DNA from: Anticarsia gemmatalis
Taxonomy: Eukaryota > Arthropoda > Insecta > Lepidoptera > Erebidae
NCBI RefSeq assembly: GCF_050436995.1
Contig: NC_134751.1
Span: forward strand, 992,001-1,056,000
Direction: 5' to 3'
Length of the DNA stretch: 64,000 nucleotides
Part shown: positions 26,101-38,500 of the stretch, in pieces
How the letters are laid out: every line of letters begins with the position of its first letter
How positions within the stretch are numbered: position 1 is the first letter of the stretch
Translations under genes and position numbers: made by a program
The notes under the pieces: model-generated
The model's database searches: none
What the model was told of the DNA's origin: nothing
The model's input: the letters and a program-made list of their open reading frames with translations, nothing else

Positions 26101-28593
26101 CGCACGGCGGCGCTGGGCGCGTTGAGCAGCCCGTACACCGTGCGGATGAAGCGCGAGCGCTCCGGGGGGTTCGCGTGACACACCTGCGTACACGTCACTA
26201 TTATATTACAGAACAAACAACTAATAGCCTTTTCTATTCTTTACACAAAAGTTAAAATTGAACTGTTCATCTTTGCTTTAAAATGGATCTAAGGGCTCCT
26301 ACACACAGTGCCGGTGGTATAGCCTACGGGCGTGCCGGGTTGCGCGGGTTACGCGGTTACGTTGCCAGCGTCATTTGTTGCTAGCATGCGAGCGGTAATA
26401 CTGGGTATTGACACCTCTATTGCCGCCGGCATGTGTGTAGCAGACATAAGGATGCTTTGCAGAGGCTTGTGCATTGTAAGTAACTATAATTAATTATAAC
26501 TAATTTAATATTAAAGCCGTCTAATTGGGCTTCTACGCGTCGGCATTGGCCTCGCGCTCGCCTTCCAAATGTCTTCCGGGACTCTGTCATCCTGAGATAA
26601 AAACAAGACGAACATAAAAAGTAGCTCATCTCCTTGACAGTCAAACATCGATTTTCTTAGATCAAAAACATAAAACAAATAACTAATTGCAACTGACCTT
26701 ATAAATAAGTTCGACAATAACAAGCTGCAATATATCTCCGAATCCATGCACATTATCGAGCCTGGAGGACAGGTACGACAGTGCTCGCTCCTGATCAGCA
26801 TGGAGCAGCATGAGGAACGCGTTCCTCTTGCAAGACATGTCCTGTTCACTCTCTAGGAAGTTAGCCACCAGTTCTGGCGCGTCCGGAATTAGGAACTCGA
26901 AGTTTCTACAACAAAATGTTAAATATAGTTAGTGTGGTATGTTTAGTGTTGAGTTCTTTTTGAGGAGGAATGTTTTCGTGTAACCCCTACAGCTTTGAAT
27001 TGTGCTTAACCATTGTTCTTTATGGAAACAGACACAAAATAATGCATCCTGTAGCCCAATTCTCTAGGTATCGAAAGTTTGACATTTAAAATGTGCTGCC
27101 AAAATAGTTCCTAGGACGGGCGTCGTAGAAACTAAGTAAGTCGTAAGAGGCGCTGATCAGATTTTCATACAACATTTTTCGATAGCTAGCTAGCCGGTTG
27201 TCGGTAGTCAATAGTGGTAGAGAATTGAGCTACTGTAGTGATTATAATTCACAACTTACCTATAAATAGTAAATATAGCAAGCACAGCATTCCTCCTGAC
27301 ATATGAGTGTCTGTGCTCCAGACAGTTTCTGATAGCAGGCATCAGGGGCTCCAGCAGTTCTGGCTCCTTCAGCTTGCACAGGAACCTCAGGGTTGAGCCA
27401 CGGATGAACTCATTGGGGTGTTGGAGATCCTGCAAGATAAGATTATTATAGTAAAATAGGTTAAGTAAGTGCAGGTTATTCTTCATACAGTTCCTGTTCA
27501 TTTGTTTTGATAACAAACTTTTGATTAAAGGTCTAGAACATTCTACTTCTTCAAAATATAATATTTGATTTGAAAAAAGTTGCATATTATTTCCTCTCGG
27601 TATGTATCCACATCTTTAGTCTAGGGCAACCTTATCTAATTTGGTCCAGTAGTTAAATTGCCTAACCATAACAGACTGAAACATTTATATAATTGTACAG
27701 TTATAGACTGGACAAATAAAGCAAATAACCTCAGAGCAATGTGTCATAAATAGACACTTTATAAATCTGCTACTAAGATTATCATAAAGATTTCACCAAA
27801 TTCCACAAACCTTCCTATAAGCATCACAGACAAGGATCATCTCCTGCATCAGCTTGCCATCAGGAGTGGTCTTCGGCACAATCTCCCAGAAGATAAGCAA
27901 CAACTTCTTAATAGTATGGTCTTGTAGTGGCAGCACAAATCTGATGATAATCATCAGTAAACCAGGAATCTTCTCACCAGAGAGAATGATGCTGATCACC
28001 TTCTTTAAAGCTTCTATCTTCTTCTTTGTGTCACCTTTTTCTGTTGACAAGAATATTTTATCCATGTTAGCCTGCTATGAGAAGATACTTAACCAGCAGT
28101 GGGACAGTCATAGGTAAAGATTAAGATACTGTCTCCTGCAACTAGTTATGTGTGAAAGAATAACAAGTAATATAAGTAACTTCAAGGTTATTGGATGAAC
28201 TGAGAGAAAATTAAGTTTCTTAGGCACATGTGTAAGTAAATATCATGAAATATTAACATTACTAAATACTCATATCTCTATCTATAGCTCACAATTAGGG
28301 TATTTCCACATTAGATTAGGATCATTGCTTCTTAGGGCAGTTACGTTGTTACACCTAGGTTCTAGTGGAAAATGCTACTACTAAGCAAAAAGAGGCAATT
28401 TTGTTATTATAATGTCACTTTCATCACTCAAATGAACTGAGTCACTTAAATTGACATTAACATGTTCCATACAAGTTTAACAGTGGATTATTCTTAACTT
28501 ACCAAGATCCAACTTGAGTTGCATCTCATTATGAGGCTCCGAGTCGGTCGGGAAGTTGATCAGTGTGTAGCATGGCTGCTCTACACCCGCCAT
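17197..28593 (-). CDS. COPB1: Coatomer subunit beta (beta-COP)
   Basis: Core subunit of the COPI coat that buds Golgi-to-ER vesicles; it belongs to the F-subcomplex and binds ARF1. Nineteen exons join in phase to 2889 nt (962 aa, close to fly and human): 28593-28503, 28040-27811, 27429-27260, 26905-26698, 26183-26046, 25675-25477, 25037-24892, 24534-24394, 24060-23905, 23453-23347, 22562-22375, 21772-21591, 21150-21018, 20489-20343, 19876-19715, 19364-19219, 18870-18781, 17999-17847, 17298-17197. The N-terminus reads YTLINFPTDSEP and continues as HEAT-like helical repeats (FVLPLQDHTIKKLLL, RHSYVRRNAVLAI, VCHANPPERSRFI). The C-terminal appendage includes FSDPVYAEAIVAVNQYD and ends GMALSLGDKIN plus a short Pro/Thr tail. 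An acceptor-like AATTTCAG lies one base before the ATG, so a noncoding 5' exon is likely. Very secure. Confidence 0.97.
18072..18360 (+). mobile_element. Diverged CTAGCTGACCCGCGCA repeat (LINE-tail-like)
   Basis: Starts ACTAGCTGACCCGCGCAGC, contains the shared phrase AAATTGGTTCAGCCGTTCTC, and loses similarity in an AT-rich end. Same broad family as the copies at 18953, 54458, 58747 and 59628. I think it is the 3' part of a non-LTR element, but no reverse transcriptase is present. Confidence 0.55.
18953..19201 (+). mobile_element. CTGACCCGYGCAACTTCGC repeat, copy 2
   Basis: Runs from ACTGACCCGTGCAACTTCGC through a CAAACAAACAAAC run to TATAATATTAGTATAGAT. It lies in a beta-COP intron and its end is only 17 bp from exon 19219-19364. 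The shared terminal phrase marks its 3' border. Confidence 0.7.
20841..20968 (+). mobile_element. LINE 3' tail fragment
   Basis: Contains GAGTGGCCAGGAGTTTCTTG and ends ATAAATGATTTGATTTTGAT. The reverse complement of the same text is found at 57586-57970 and, more diverged, at 58105-58200 and 22955-23100. Such short-repeat ends are typical of non-LTR elements; only the 3' end remains here. Confidence 0.6.
21846..22060 (-). mobile_element. tRNA-derived SINE copy in beta-COP intron
   Basis: Minus-strand element: tRNA-like head GCCTCCGTGGCGCAGTGGTT, B-box GGTTCGATTCCCACAC, body with the inverted words AATTATTTGTGC/GCACAAATAATT (one arm changed here), then a short A tail. Same orientation as the host gene. 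Confidence 0.85.
22602..22829 (-). mobile_element. tRNA-derived SINE copy in beta-COP intron
   Basis: Close relative of the copies at 56859 and 57613 (shared GCAGTGGTATCGGCGTGGCG and GACAACTCCCGCACTAAGAA on the plus strand). The tail is an interrupted T/A stretch. It lies about 40 bp upstream of the exon starting at 22562, on the acceptor side. Confidence 0.88.
22955..23100 (-). mobile_element. Diverged LINE 3' tail fragment
   Basis: Minus-orientation copy of the tail seen at 20841: plus-strand AAAGTCAAACATGCTTTATT at one end and CGGCAAGAAACTCACGGC near the other. Strongly diverged in the middle. Confidence 0.4.
26294..26444. mobile_element. Short MITE with imperfect terminal repeats
   Basis: Ends CTCCTACACACAGTGCCGGT and, reverse-complemented, TGCTACACACATGCCGGCGG match over most of 20 bases. 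About 150 bp, GC-rich inside, no coding capacity. It lies in the beta-COP intron between 26046 and 26905. The target duplication is unclear, so the superfamily is not assigned. Confidence 0.45.
27054..27236. mobile_element. MITE family A, copy 1
   Basis: Shares the core AGGCGCTGATCAGATTTTCA and the end phrase GGTTGTCGGTAGTC with copies at 42078-42210 and 50868-51054. Its left terminal repeat is degraded. Located in a beta-COP intron. Confidence 0.65.
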
Positions 28594-29541
28594 GCTGAAA
28601 TTACACCATACAATTTAGTCACTCCAAACACCAAACCATTTTCTATAAAGAATGAAGTTTTTAATGACTTTCTGATTAATATAGGCAATGATATGCTGTT
28701 GTTAGTTGCAGTGATGTATAGAGACACGTAGATAAACATATGACTCGAAACTTGAGCAATACTAATAGGATTATGTTGCTGATTGAAATTGAAGATTTCT
28801 TTCAAATGTAATGCTTTTAAAGACTTTCTTATCGTTTCCTCTCGTTAATTTTACAAATAGATGTCAATATATGTGCATATCGTCAATGAAATTCACGAAA
28901 ACACTAAAATACTTTGATTAACATGAGTCCGGTCGGTGTACTTATACCATTATTTACTAACCTGGATTCGGTTTTATCTAAACTTTAATGGTTAAACAAA
29001 CTGTGCACGATCACTCTTTTAATCTCTATCATAAAGAAATGATTTAATTTCAGAGTAAAGTAAAATAATTTACTATCGAAAACTAATAATACGTGTCCAC
29101 ATCCACAACTCAAAACGTCATCATGACAGTTATAGAGAAGCACTATTTGTACTGAAATAACTAATCGACTAAAGATTTAAACAACCTACAATAACAAGTT
29201 ATCATAATCAAAAAAATTAAAATGTGGTAATCTAAAAAATAAGCTAACCACTGCTGTTTAGTAAAAGTAAGCTTAAAAGCATTATATTATACACAATAAA
29301 TGGTTATTTTCCGAAGGAACCAGAACTTTGCGCTCTCGCCTAACGCCTACTCTTTCAACTTTGACCTACACTAGAGAAAATCAATACTAAAATGTCAAAT
29401 TAACTAAGTTTGCTTTATATAATCTGTGCAGTTATACATCTGACGTCGTCCAATAAATTGCTCGCCTAATATTTTGTATTTTCGACGACTAGATTTACTT
29501 TTAAATCGATAAAGTAATGTGCTAAACAATAATAGGCAAAG
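28594..29541. promoter_or_regulatory. Shared upstream region of beta-COP and TMEM129
   Basis: The two start codons are 948 bp apart and point away from each other, so both promoters and the likely untranslated first exon of beta-COP must be here. The part near 29300-29520 is less AT-rich. No TATA box can be singled out. Co-regulation of two secretory-pathway genes is possible but not shown. Confidence 0.5.
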
Positions 29542-32500
29542 ATGGATGTCTTAGTAACGTTGTTTTATATTTTATTCTCGATGTGCATTATACATCCACC
29601 CACGGAATTTGTCGCAGCCGGCTTTACGATTGCCCAACTGTTTGAGGGTTTTCTGGGGTCGGAGAATATGAATTTTGTGGGGTACCATATGAAAAGGACG
29701 ACTATTACGGCTTTGACTCATTCTGCTTTGCCGTTGGGGTATGTTTTGTGCTTGCTGTGCTGTGGAGAGCGGAGTCCATGGTTGCCTGCTGCAGCGGCTG
29801 CCACGGCGATCATTCCGCTGCTGATGTGCTATAGGCTGTTGTGTTGGTGGGAAAACGATCAGATCAAGCACCCTGTGGTGAAGTCTCTTCTGCCGTATGT
29901 GACTCCTGGAAGTGACTGGCGAGTCGTGGCTGGGAATCTCAACTGCGAATTTAGGAAGTAAGTCTTCTAATTACTATTTTGATTGTGTGTTTCTCTTTTG
30001 TTTTATCTATTCCTGAAGGTGTCATTTATAGAAAGTAAATATGTAGATAATAATATATCCTGTCTGTTATCTATTAGTGTATTTAAAAGTAAAATAGTAG
30101 TTGAGTTTATTTAAAAATATTCATATTCCTGAAATTTTATATTTACTGTAAGATCATCATTAATTTGGATATTTGAATATATTTGCTATGCTTATTCACT
30201 GTATTCATAATAGTTTTTTTATCATGAGAACAGCCTTGATCATAATGCAGGAAACTTAATAATTATGCAGCACATCACCTTGTGGCTACAAAAATAAAAC
30301 CTGAGTAGAAAAATCTTAATTTATATAATGATTAAATTCATTTATCTATTTTACCCAATAAAAATCCTATTCTATAGCTCCATACAAAGTTGGTAAACTA
30401 TATAAATGAGTTACGACCATGTCAACCACATTCCTTCGTCATTTTGTTAGGTCAAGAGTCACATGAACAACAACAATTTGTATTTTTATTATTACTTACT
30501 CAATAAACTTTCAATTCCTGTTTATTATCAACATTAGTATAGGTACTAGTTGTGAAATAGACAGCTAATTTGAGAATATTTTTTTTAAATATTGCACACC
30601 AGATCAGATTTAACAAGTAATTTTCTATTGTTTCAGTGTGGACAAAGTGTCCATCCAGCTGACAGCCACCACCAGGTTTGTGGCCACAGAGCTATGGCTG
30701 ATCAAGGTGTCACAGTACTCCATTAATGCTGTCAAACAAAGTGACTGCACATTGGTGGCTACTGCTGTAAGTATTATACCTACTTGTCTTATAATTTGAA
30801 CTAACTTATTTTTGTTTATTTCAAAAGTAATCCTGGCTGTAAACTGAATTCCGCCTATAATACAGTATTAATTAGAATAATTATTAATAAATAATTATTA
30901 ATAAATAATATAATTAAGAAATGAAATGAGGCATTGTGAAATAAGCTGCAACAAACTGATGCAATTATTTAAAATTTCGTAAGAATTCAATGATGCAGAC
31001 AAATTACAAAACTGGTTTATTTATGTGGCTTCACTCACGTTTTTTCTTATTGGGCTAATGCGTCTTCGTCCGCGTGAAAAGATCTCGAGATAAATAGTAT
31101 CCTTTATGTTAATCCAGGTTATAAATTAATCTGTAGTATTGGTGAGATTCAGTATGTTAATTATACAAATTACTTTGATCTTAACATTTAGTATTTATAC
31201 CAATAATTCATTAAATCCATTAATAACGTAGGAATAGTAGAAATTTGTGACACAATCATTCTCTTTCATGCTGCGTCCACTGCGTCGGAATCGAAACACA
31301 TAGACCGTAAATGGGATGCAGTACCATAGAAATCAATAAGGCAGCGGCTCATTCCGTACGCCCTTATTGAGACGTACAGAATACACTTCTAAAACAACCA
31401 TTCTCTTTCAGACGGACAGTCACAACCTAACACAATCTGGCGAAGGCGAAATCCAATACGTGAACATAGAATCGATCCCCACACGCGACGACATAGAACG
31501 GTTCACATTCCGTATGTCGACCACTGCACTTCAAGATGTACAGCCGAGACTGTTGCACCCTATCCGAGTGCCAGAACATATCTCACTCCTGCCTTCGCTA
31601 GTTGAACGATTTGTAGACGTGTTCAGACATTATGTTAATCAGAATCCCGTGCACTATGTTGATCAGGTAAGTCGAATATATTGTTCAATCTTTACTAATA
31701 GGACTATTTTGTTCGTTTGTGCTATTGCTTTTGTGGATCGAGTGGTAGTACCTATTTACGACTATGATGTGGATTCAAGTTTGACTCGATTGGTAAATCG
31801 GGCAAAGTGGTTTGCCACTTATTGATGGAATATTATCAATACTTGCCGGTTGCCCTGAGTTTGGTACGCGAGTATAGCATTGCTCAGCGTTCTCCATATA
31901 CAATGACACTTAATAATTGTGAACAGCGTACCGTGTGTATTTCGATGCAACTCAGTTCCAAACAAAATAGGCTAAACTAGTCAAGCTCAGCTAGTAGAAA
32001 AACGCGTTCAATTTCTAACTCATCGCCTTTTGTCGTAAAAATCTGAGCCGTTTGCAATAAAGAAAGTTAAAATAAAGTACTGTAATTGATGTGTTTTATA
32101 CAGGAACCGGAGCTATGTATCGGATGCATGCAGGCTCCGGCCGACGTGAAGATCAACCGGCGCTGCCACGCGCCGCCCCCGCACCTCGAGGGCGGACCCC
32201 CGCAGTGCCAACAATGTAACTGCCGGTATGTCATGAGTATTGAAACTTTATATTCACGATTACTATCTACAATTACACGGGAATTAACGCGATCATACAT
32301 TGTTGCTGCGATATGCTCATTTCGTTATTTATTTTAAGTTAATAGTACTAGTTCCATCAATAATGTTGGATTTGTAACAAGTAAATTGTTCGAAACATTG
32401 TTTTAGCAAAAAAATTGTAAATATTTTTTTTATTTTTAGGAAATAACTAGGATGTCTGTTTACATTATCTTAAATATCAAACATCTTCTGACGCACTTTT

Positions 32501-32693
32501 ATTATGACTTATTAATCATGTTTTTTTTTTATCCAGTGTGCTGTGGTGCTGCTCATGCATGGGTCGTTGGTGGGCAGCTCGCGCCTCTGGACCGACTTCC
32601 AACTGGCTGTCAGGCCGCGCCACGTGCCCGGTCTGCCGCGCCACCTTCTGTCTCCTGGACGTCAGCCCCGCCATCAGGAACCGTGACTCCTGA
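29542..32693 (+). CDS. TMEM129: TMEM129-type E3 ubiquitin ligase of the ER membrane
   Basis: Multi-pass ER protein with an unusual cytosolic RING. In mammals it works with Derlin-1 and UBE2J2 in ER-associated degradation. Five exons join in phase: 29542-29957, 30637-30766, 31412-31666, 32104-32225, 32537-32693 (1080 nt, 359 aa; the human protein is about the same length). The first exon carries three hydrophobic segments (about residues 1-25, 55-75 and 80-105) with PPTEFVAAGFTIAQLFEGFL between them. The last two exons carry the RING-like Cys pattern: CIGC, CQQCNC, CCSCMGRWWAAR and a final CPVCRATFC. The ATG at 29542 is the first in the frame. TGA is followed by about 1 kb of AT-rich 3'UTR-like DNA. 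Identity is strong from order and spacing of motifs. Confidence 0.95.
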
Positions 32694-35553
32694 GTCAAAC
32701 CACCCTACGTCGTCCTCACCCTCACCACTGTAGCCTACGTCCGATAAATCGACTAACACAATCGATTATCCAGTGGTGACGGCGGAAAACGTAAACGAAA
32801 TGGTGCAATGAATTCTATAGTGCAGTGACAAGGATTTTTAGTCGATTTTTGTGCTAGTATGTTTGTTATGTTGCTGAATTATTTCAGTTAATTTCTGTGA
32901 TGATTGTTTTGTGTTGTGGGATAATAATTTGAATGATTATGAAGTTGATGGATTATTGTCTATTTAACAGTAGTTTCAGCGCGTTAGATCGCGGTTTTAA
33001 TTTTAATGATGCAATGTAATGACATAATAATCAAATGTAGTCAACTGTAATCAAATAAATCTGAGAATTAATATGATTAAATTATTATAATGTTTAGCCT
33101 TTAGAGGCACCAACTGAATGTACTAGAATTTGATGTGATCAAATCGTAATCGATGTCTGTAATAAAACATAGTGATGTATTTATATAATCGTGTATTTTA
33201 GTACTGAATCGAAAAATCGATAAAAATATATTTGTACTAGAGATGGAATAATGTCGATTCTTTTGAGAAAACTAATTTAGTTTTATTACATCTTTAATCA
33301 AACAGTTGGAGGACATTTTCATGTTTTTGTAAGTATTTTGGTCTAGTTTATATTGAATAAAGATGTAATGAGACTAAATTATGTAATGCACAAAAGGATC
33401 GACACAATTAATTTTTAATGTGGTAGAAATTACTAGGAAATATACACATAGTGATGTGAAAAATTGACTAACATTTTAGTCGATTTTATGCATGACTTAT
33501 TACTACTTAGATAGGTTTATTAATTATAATTATTAAACAGACGTTTATATGGATTAAAACCAACATATGAATAATCATTTCCTTCCCATTGATGTTTTAT
33601 GTAGTAACATAATAATCGATTGTATTGCAAGTAATCTGATATTTTGACTGTGTAATAATATGTTATATTATGCTACAAATAACCAAATACAGTTTTCAAT
33701 GTATTTTCTGTGTTTTTAAAACCCTTTTTTTGTTAACTTTTTTTAAAGCTATTGGTTCAAGTTAAGAATGGCAATTATCACTCTCGTTCTCTACTAAGCA
33801 AGTGAGGAAATCTACTTTTTTAATGTCAATCCTTAAATAAACAACTTAGTGATAATTGAGAGAAATGTCTCCATACTGCATACCGCGGTTTAGAAATCTT
33901 GTGCCATACTTCGGCATTCAAGGAAATTGTCAATTTAAACACATCCCTGACCTCTAAACACACAAAAATATTAAGTTAAATTGACCTTCCAATAGTCGAC
34001 TCCTGTTAACGGCCCCTCTATAAAATACAATCGTGCTATTACACATAATTGTAGATAAACAAAGCTCGATGTATTTTCACTTAGTGATAGTCCACCACTA
34101 AATGAAGCTCAGCAATTAAACCTCATCGACACTGAATGTTCTAGATTGTTATCAATGATCGCATGGAATAGTTAATATAATGAAGATAGCAACATGTCGC
34201 GTCGCCTCGCCACTGATGGCACGCCTTCACTGAGGTCAAGGTCATATTACACGTGGATGACCTTTGACTTAATAGAGGAAAATATTAGAGCATTTTACTG
34301 AACTGCGTGGGAGACAAGTGAGGACTACACCTACGTATATTAACTGGAGTTTAAAGCGCACTGAACACCTACAGCTTTGGAAAAGCACGGATTAATTCAG
34401 TCGGAAAAATGAAAGGTCACCTGTAAAGATTATTTATAGTTGTACTGTAATCCGAGCAGAATATACTTGTTTAGACGGCAAGTTTAATAAGTTTATCTTT
34501 GCAACCTACTGCTTTGACACGACGCATATTTTTATCTGAAGTGAGAAAATATATTTGAAGAAGTCCTGTAAAACAAGATGCCTGAGAGTTAACGTTAAAA
34601 CTAACGAAGTTTATTGAGATCGGAAAAAGATGTTGTTTAGTCTCTGCCTAGTTTACATACAAATGGAAAAATGCGTGATGTTATGTATGCTTGAAGAAAG
34701 AAATCCATGTTGCTGAAGCCGATAAGCTGCCTGGAAGTTGAACAGAACTTTAATGTTATTTTTTTTATACGTTTATTCATACAATGTATCACATTATAAA
34801 ATACGTATACAGAAATCGCCAAATTGTGAACCAGTTTGTTGGCGATAAAATATGTTTATACGTTTGTTGGACGCTTTAAATGTAAATGAAATGTCATATT
34901 AATGATATACCATTACCTACCCTAACCTACCCATTTCTCCGTAATTACACACTAACAATTCAGAACACGTACCGAACATACCCCAAAATTATTTGATAAT
35001 GACCTCCAAAAGACCTTGGCATTAACAGGGGTAAAGATCAACCCTTTAATTGCAGGGTAGGGCCTAATCGGTCGGTATTCAGTGGCATTATAATTAATCT
35101 GTTTGAACAAGGACATCGAACAGTAATTACTGCATGTCAACGCCAACGGCTCAAATGCAATTTGTCTGTGTGACATACGAGTGGTAGATGTTAGCTTAGC
35201 TTGTGATTTGTTTCTGTGGGAATGTGTTGTGGAAAATCCTCGTTAAATAAATACCTAAGTACGTAGACTTTTAGTGCTGGTTTTAAATCTAACGTAGATA
35301 CTTCCTGTACTTTTCTAGTACTTAGTCAGGTATTCAGCATGATGTCTTAAGTTTTTCAAGTTACCCGAATTATTGACTTAACAGTTCAGTTTTTCATTGG
35401 TGACAGTCCAAGTAACTTTAAATTTTCAGCTCTGCTTCTTGAACAATGGAATAACCAGTTAGTGCAGTAGTAATTGCGTTCTGTACTGGTCGAAGAACTT
35501 CCTGCGTAAACTTAACGGTCCCTTTACAAAGGTGTGATTCCATAGTGTCAAAT
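32694..35553. other. TMEM129 3'UTR and upstream DNA of the channel gene
   Basis: AATAAA-type signals lie near 33054, 33163 and 33355, so the TMEM129 transcript may end in several places. From about 33780 to 35550 I see no exon, repeat family or RNA gene. The promoter of the channel gene should lie near the right end. Confidence 0.4.
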
Positions 35554-38500
35554 ATGAGAAAGTCTACGATGAGTCAAGCTATCAAGCAGTATTTCAAAAC
35601 GACAACATTACACGGCTTCAAGTATCTGTATTCGGCGTATTATGTAGACCGGTAAGTAAATATTTATTTACTTATAGGTAGGTATAAAATTATTTTTATA
35701 AACCCCAAAACTGAATCAATAGCCATTCGAAAGAAGAATAACACCAATTTACTAAATCCGATACTAGCTCCCCACTAAGTCCATACTTATACTCTACTAC
35801 ACACCCATATTTTACCTCAATTCCATAACGATGTTTTTGAATATCCCCAAAAACGAATCATAATCGTTTGAAAGAAGAAGAGCTCCAAATAATTTATTCA
35901 TTGTCCAAACCCGATACGATCCCCATTGGTCTTTATTGCTCTACTCCATACCCACGTTTTTCTATTCCATAATTTTTTTTGGGTACTTACCTTTCAGCGT
36001 GGGTTGGCTACTCTGCTGTTGTGCCAGCGCATGCTGTGCAGGAGTACTATGCGCAGTACTCTGGGAGCGGTTCCTAGAAGTTCCAGCATTGCTGACACTG
36101 TGGGACAACACCGGCAGTGACGAGTACATCGAAGAGAAGGTGCCTGCTGTCGTCGTCTGCCCACCTACTGAAAGCATTGCTGAACTGTTCTTAGATAAAA
36201 TGTAAGATCGCCCCGTTTTTTTTCTTTCAGCAGGTACTCAATTTTTTGTTTTAATTAGTTCTTGTGAGCCTACATGTTAGTACTTTGTACTTCTTGTTTG
36301 ATAGAAGAATAAGTCAGTTCTTCAATAAGTCAGTATTGGATATTGTTCTCCTTGCTCTATTGTCAAAAACGTTATGTACTAAGTCTATGTCTGTGTGGCA
36401 AACCATTAACTGCGACGATAGACGGAGACGATAGGTCTGCGTAGAATCTAGAAAGAGATCTTTTAACAGCTTCTATACATAGTTAAATGTTGTTAAAGAT
36501 CACCAAACAAAACCGAAACAGAACGAATACCGATCACATTGGCCCGTCTTCTAACCGGCAAGTCCACGGCTAAAGACCAGTTACTACTTCTCAACGACCT
36601 GCTCGTATCAAACAACATAACGTTACCTGAAGTGATGATGAACTACACGCCAAGTTGCAATGAGCATACGAAGAAGTGCCGTTATGAGGAATACATGGTG
36701 CCGTGTGAACAGCTGTTTAAGAAGGAAATTACTACGTGGGGGATTTGTTGCGTTATGCGACCGAAGAGGTAAGTTTTGTTTAAAGCTACTTCTTTTATAC
36801 GCCAGTAATACCCGAAAATGAAGGGAGAGTTGTATGAGATATGCCCATGATTTTCATAAACAGTGATAGGCTATCTTCTTGCTATTTCCGGGCTACTAAA
36901 ATCCGGTAGCGCTTTTTTCGGGTAGGTATCCAATCCGAGACCTTGTTATGAGTACTCACTTACACTGAGATTGCATGTACCTATGGTTTTATTTTCGAGA
37001 TGTACAATTTCTCTTTTTCGATAATTTAGTTTAGTTTTTTTGCAGATTAAAAAGAATAACTCAGGCGTTCGTACCTCGGATGCATCAAACCCATACGTTG
37101 AATTTACTGCTGCAATGCACACACGGCTCGAGACTGTATGGATGTCAGGTAAACGATAATCATAAATACCTACTTACTATTACTTGCATAATTTATTAGG
37201 AACAACGTAACAATGTTTTAATCCTACAAAAACACAACAGTTAGACTTCGTTTTTAATTAATTATAAGCCGTCGGAAATTAGACATGACGATGTTAAATG
37301 TTTTTTAAATCTTTTGCTTATCCTAGATATTAAAGCCTAGGTAAAGACTGTTGAAAGCCTAGGAAAGAATGACTGTTCTAAATGTTTCTTGCACATTTCA
37401 GTTCATCACGATATACGAAAGTGAAGAGTACGTTCAGTCCAACACACTACTCCCGGGATACTATTACATGGCTCAGTTGCGTTTTACCGCCATTCCGGAA
37501 AATCCTGCCACGGAAAACCTGGTCGAAAACACCTGTGTGTCTGATAAAGGATATTCTAGAACGCTTTGTATGGTGAGTTTAATATCGCGATTCTGCGGCC
37601 GCCGGCCTGCATACAGTTTCTTACTACCTACTATTAAAATATTTTTTCGCCGGATAATTATTGGAGAACTTTCTAAGCGGATGGGCAAATAACTGTTTGT
37701 TGACTGTTAGTACACTTTATTGAGTAATATTTAATAATAAAAAGAGGCCGGTAAAAATAATTATTATGTTGGTAAAACGTTAAATAAAACATTTTTTTTT
37801 CAATTTACAGTTGAAATGCGCTGAAAGATGGTGCGGTTGCAGCGACCCGCTTCATTTTGCTATGGATAAAAGTAAAAAGAAACTACCGATGTGTCCCATC
37901 ACTAGTATGGGATGTCTCAGGGCAAGTGAATATAAAGGTAGGTACACTTTAAAAAAAGTATGGGATTTGGGATAGCTTATGATTGATGGTTTGGGCAGAC
38001 GTTTGTATAATTAATATTCTTAAATAATTTCGCTGTCATTTGATCTGTCCGATGGGTTATCAGACATTTATCCAGAATCTGCAAGATCGACCCTTCGCCT
38101 ATTCAATTTATGTAATGCTTAAAACCCTTTCGCTTTACTTGTATTGTAGCCACATATTGTTATAATTCAAGTAAAATCCTGCGGAAGAAGGAATTGAAGT
38201 TTTTCCTTTATATAATAACGCTTGGTTTCAGATAACATAACTTGCAACTGTCTACCGCCTTGTAAAAAGATCACAACATACATGGTCCTTGAATCCAGTC
38301 CAATGAACGTCGTTAAACAAACTATTGATCCATTTTAGTAAGTATTTAAATATTCATTATCACATAAATACGCAGTATCTCCTTGAAATTTTATTATCTA
38401 CCTATTTCAATACTGTTATTAGTGGTAATATATGGTAGTAGGTACTATAATGAGTAATTTAAATAATTTTCAGCGATGGGATCAATGTAACTCCCTCAAT

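Noticed and set aside
26518..26592. Possible extra beta-COP exon after an acceptor-like CTCAG
   Set aside because: Exons 26905-26698 and 26183-26046 already join to the conserved ELIYK-VCHAN sequence with nothing missing, and no good donor follows.
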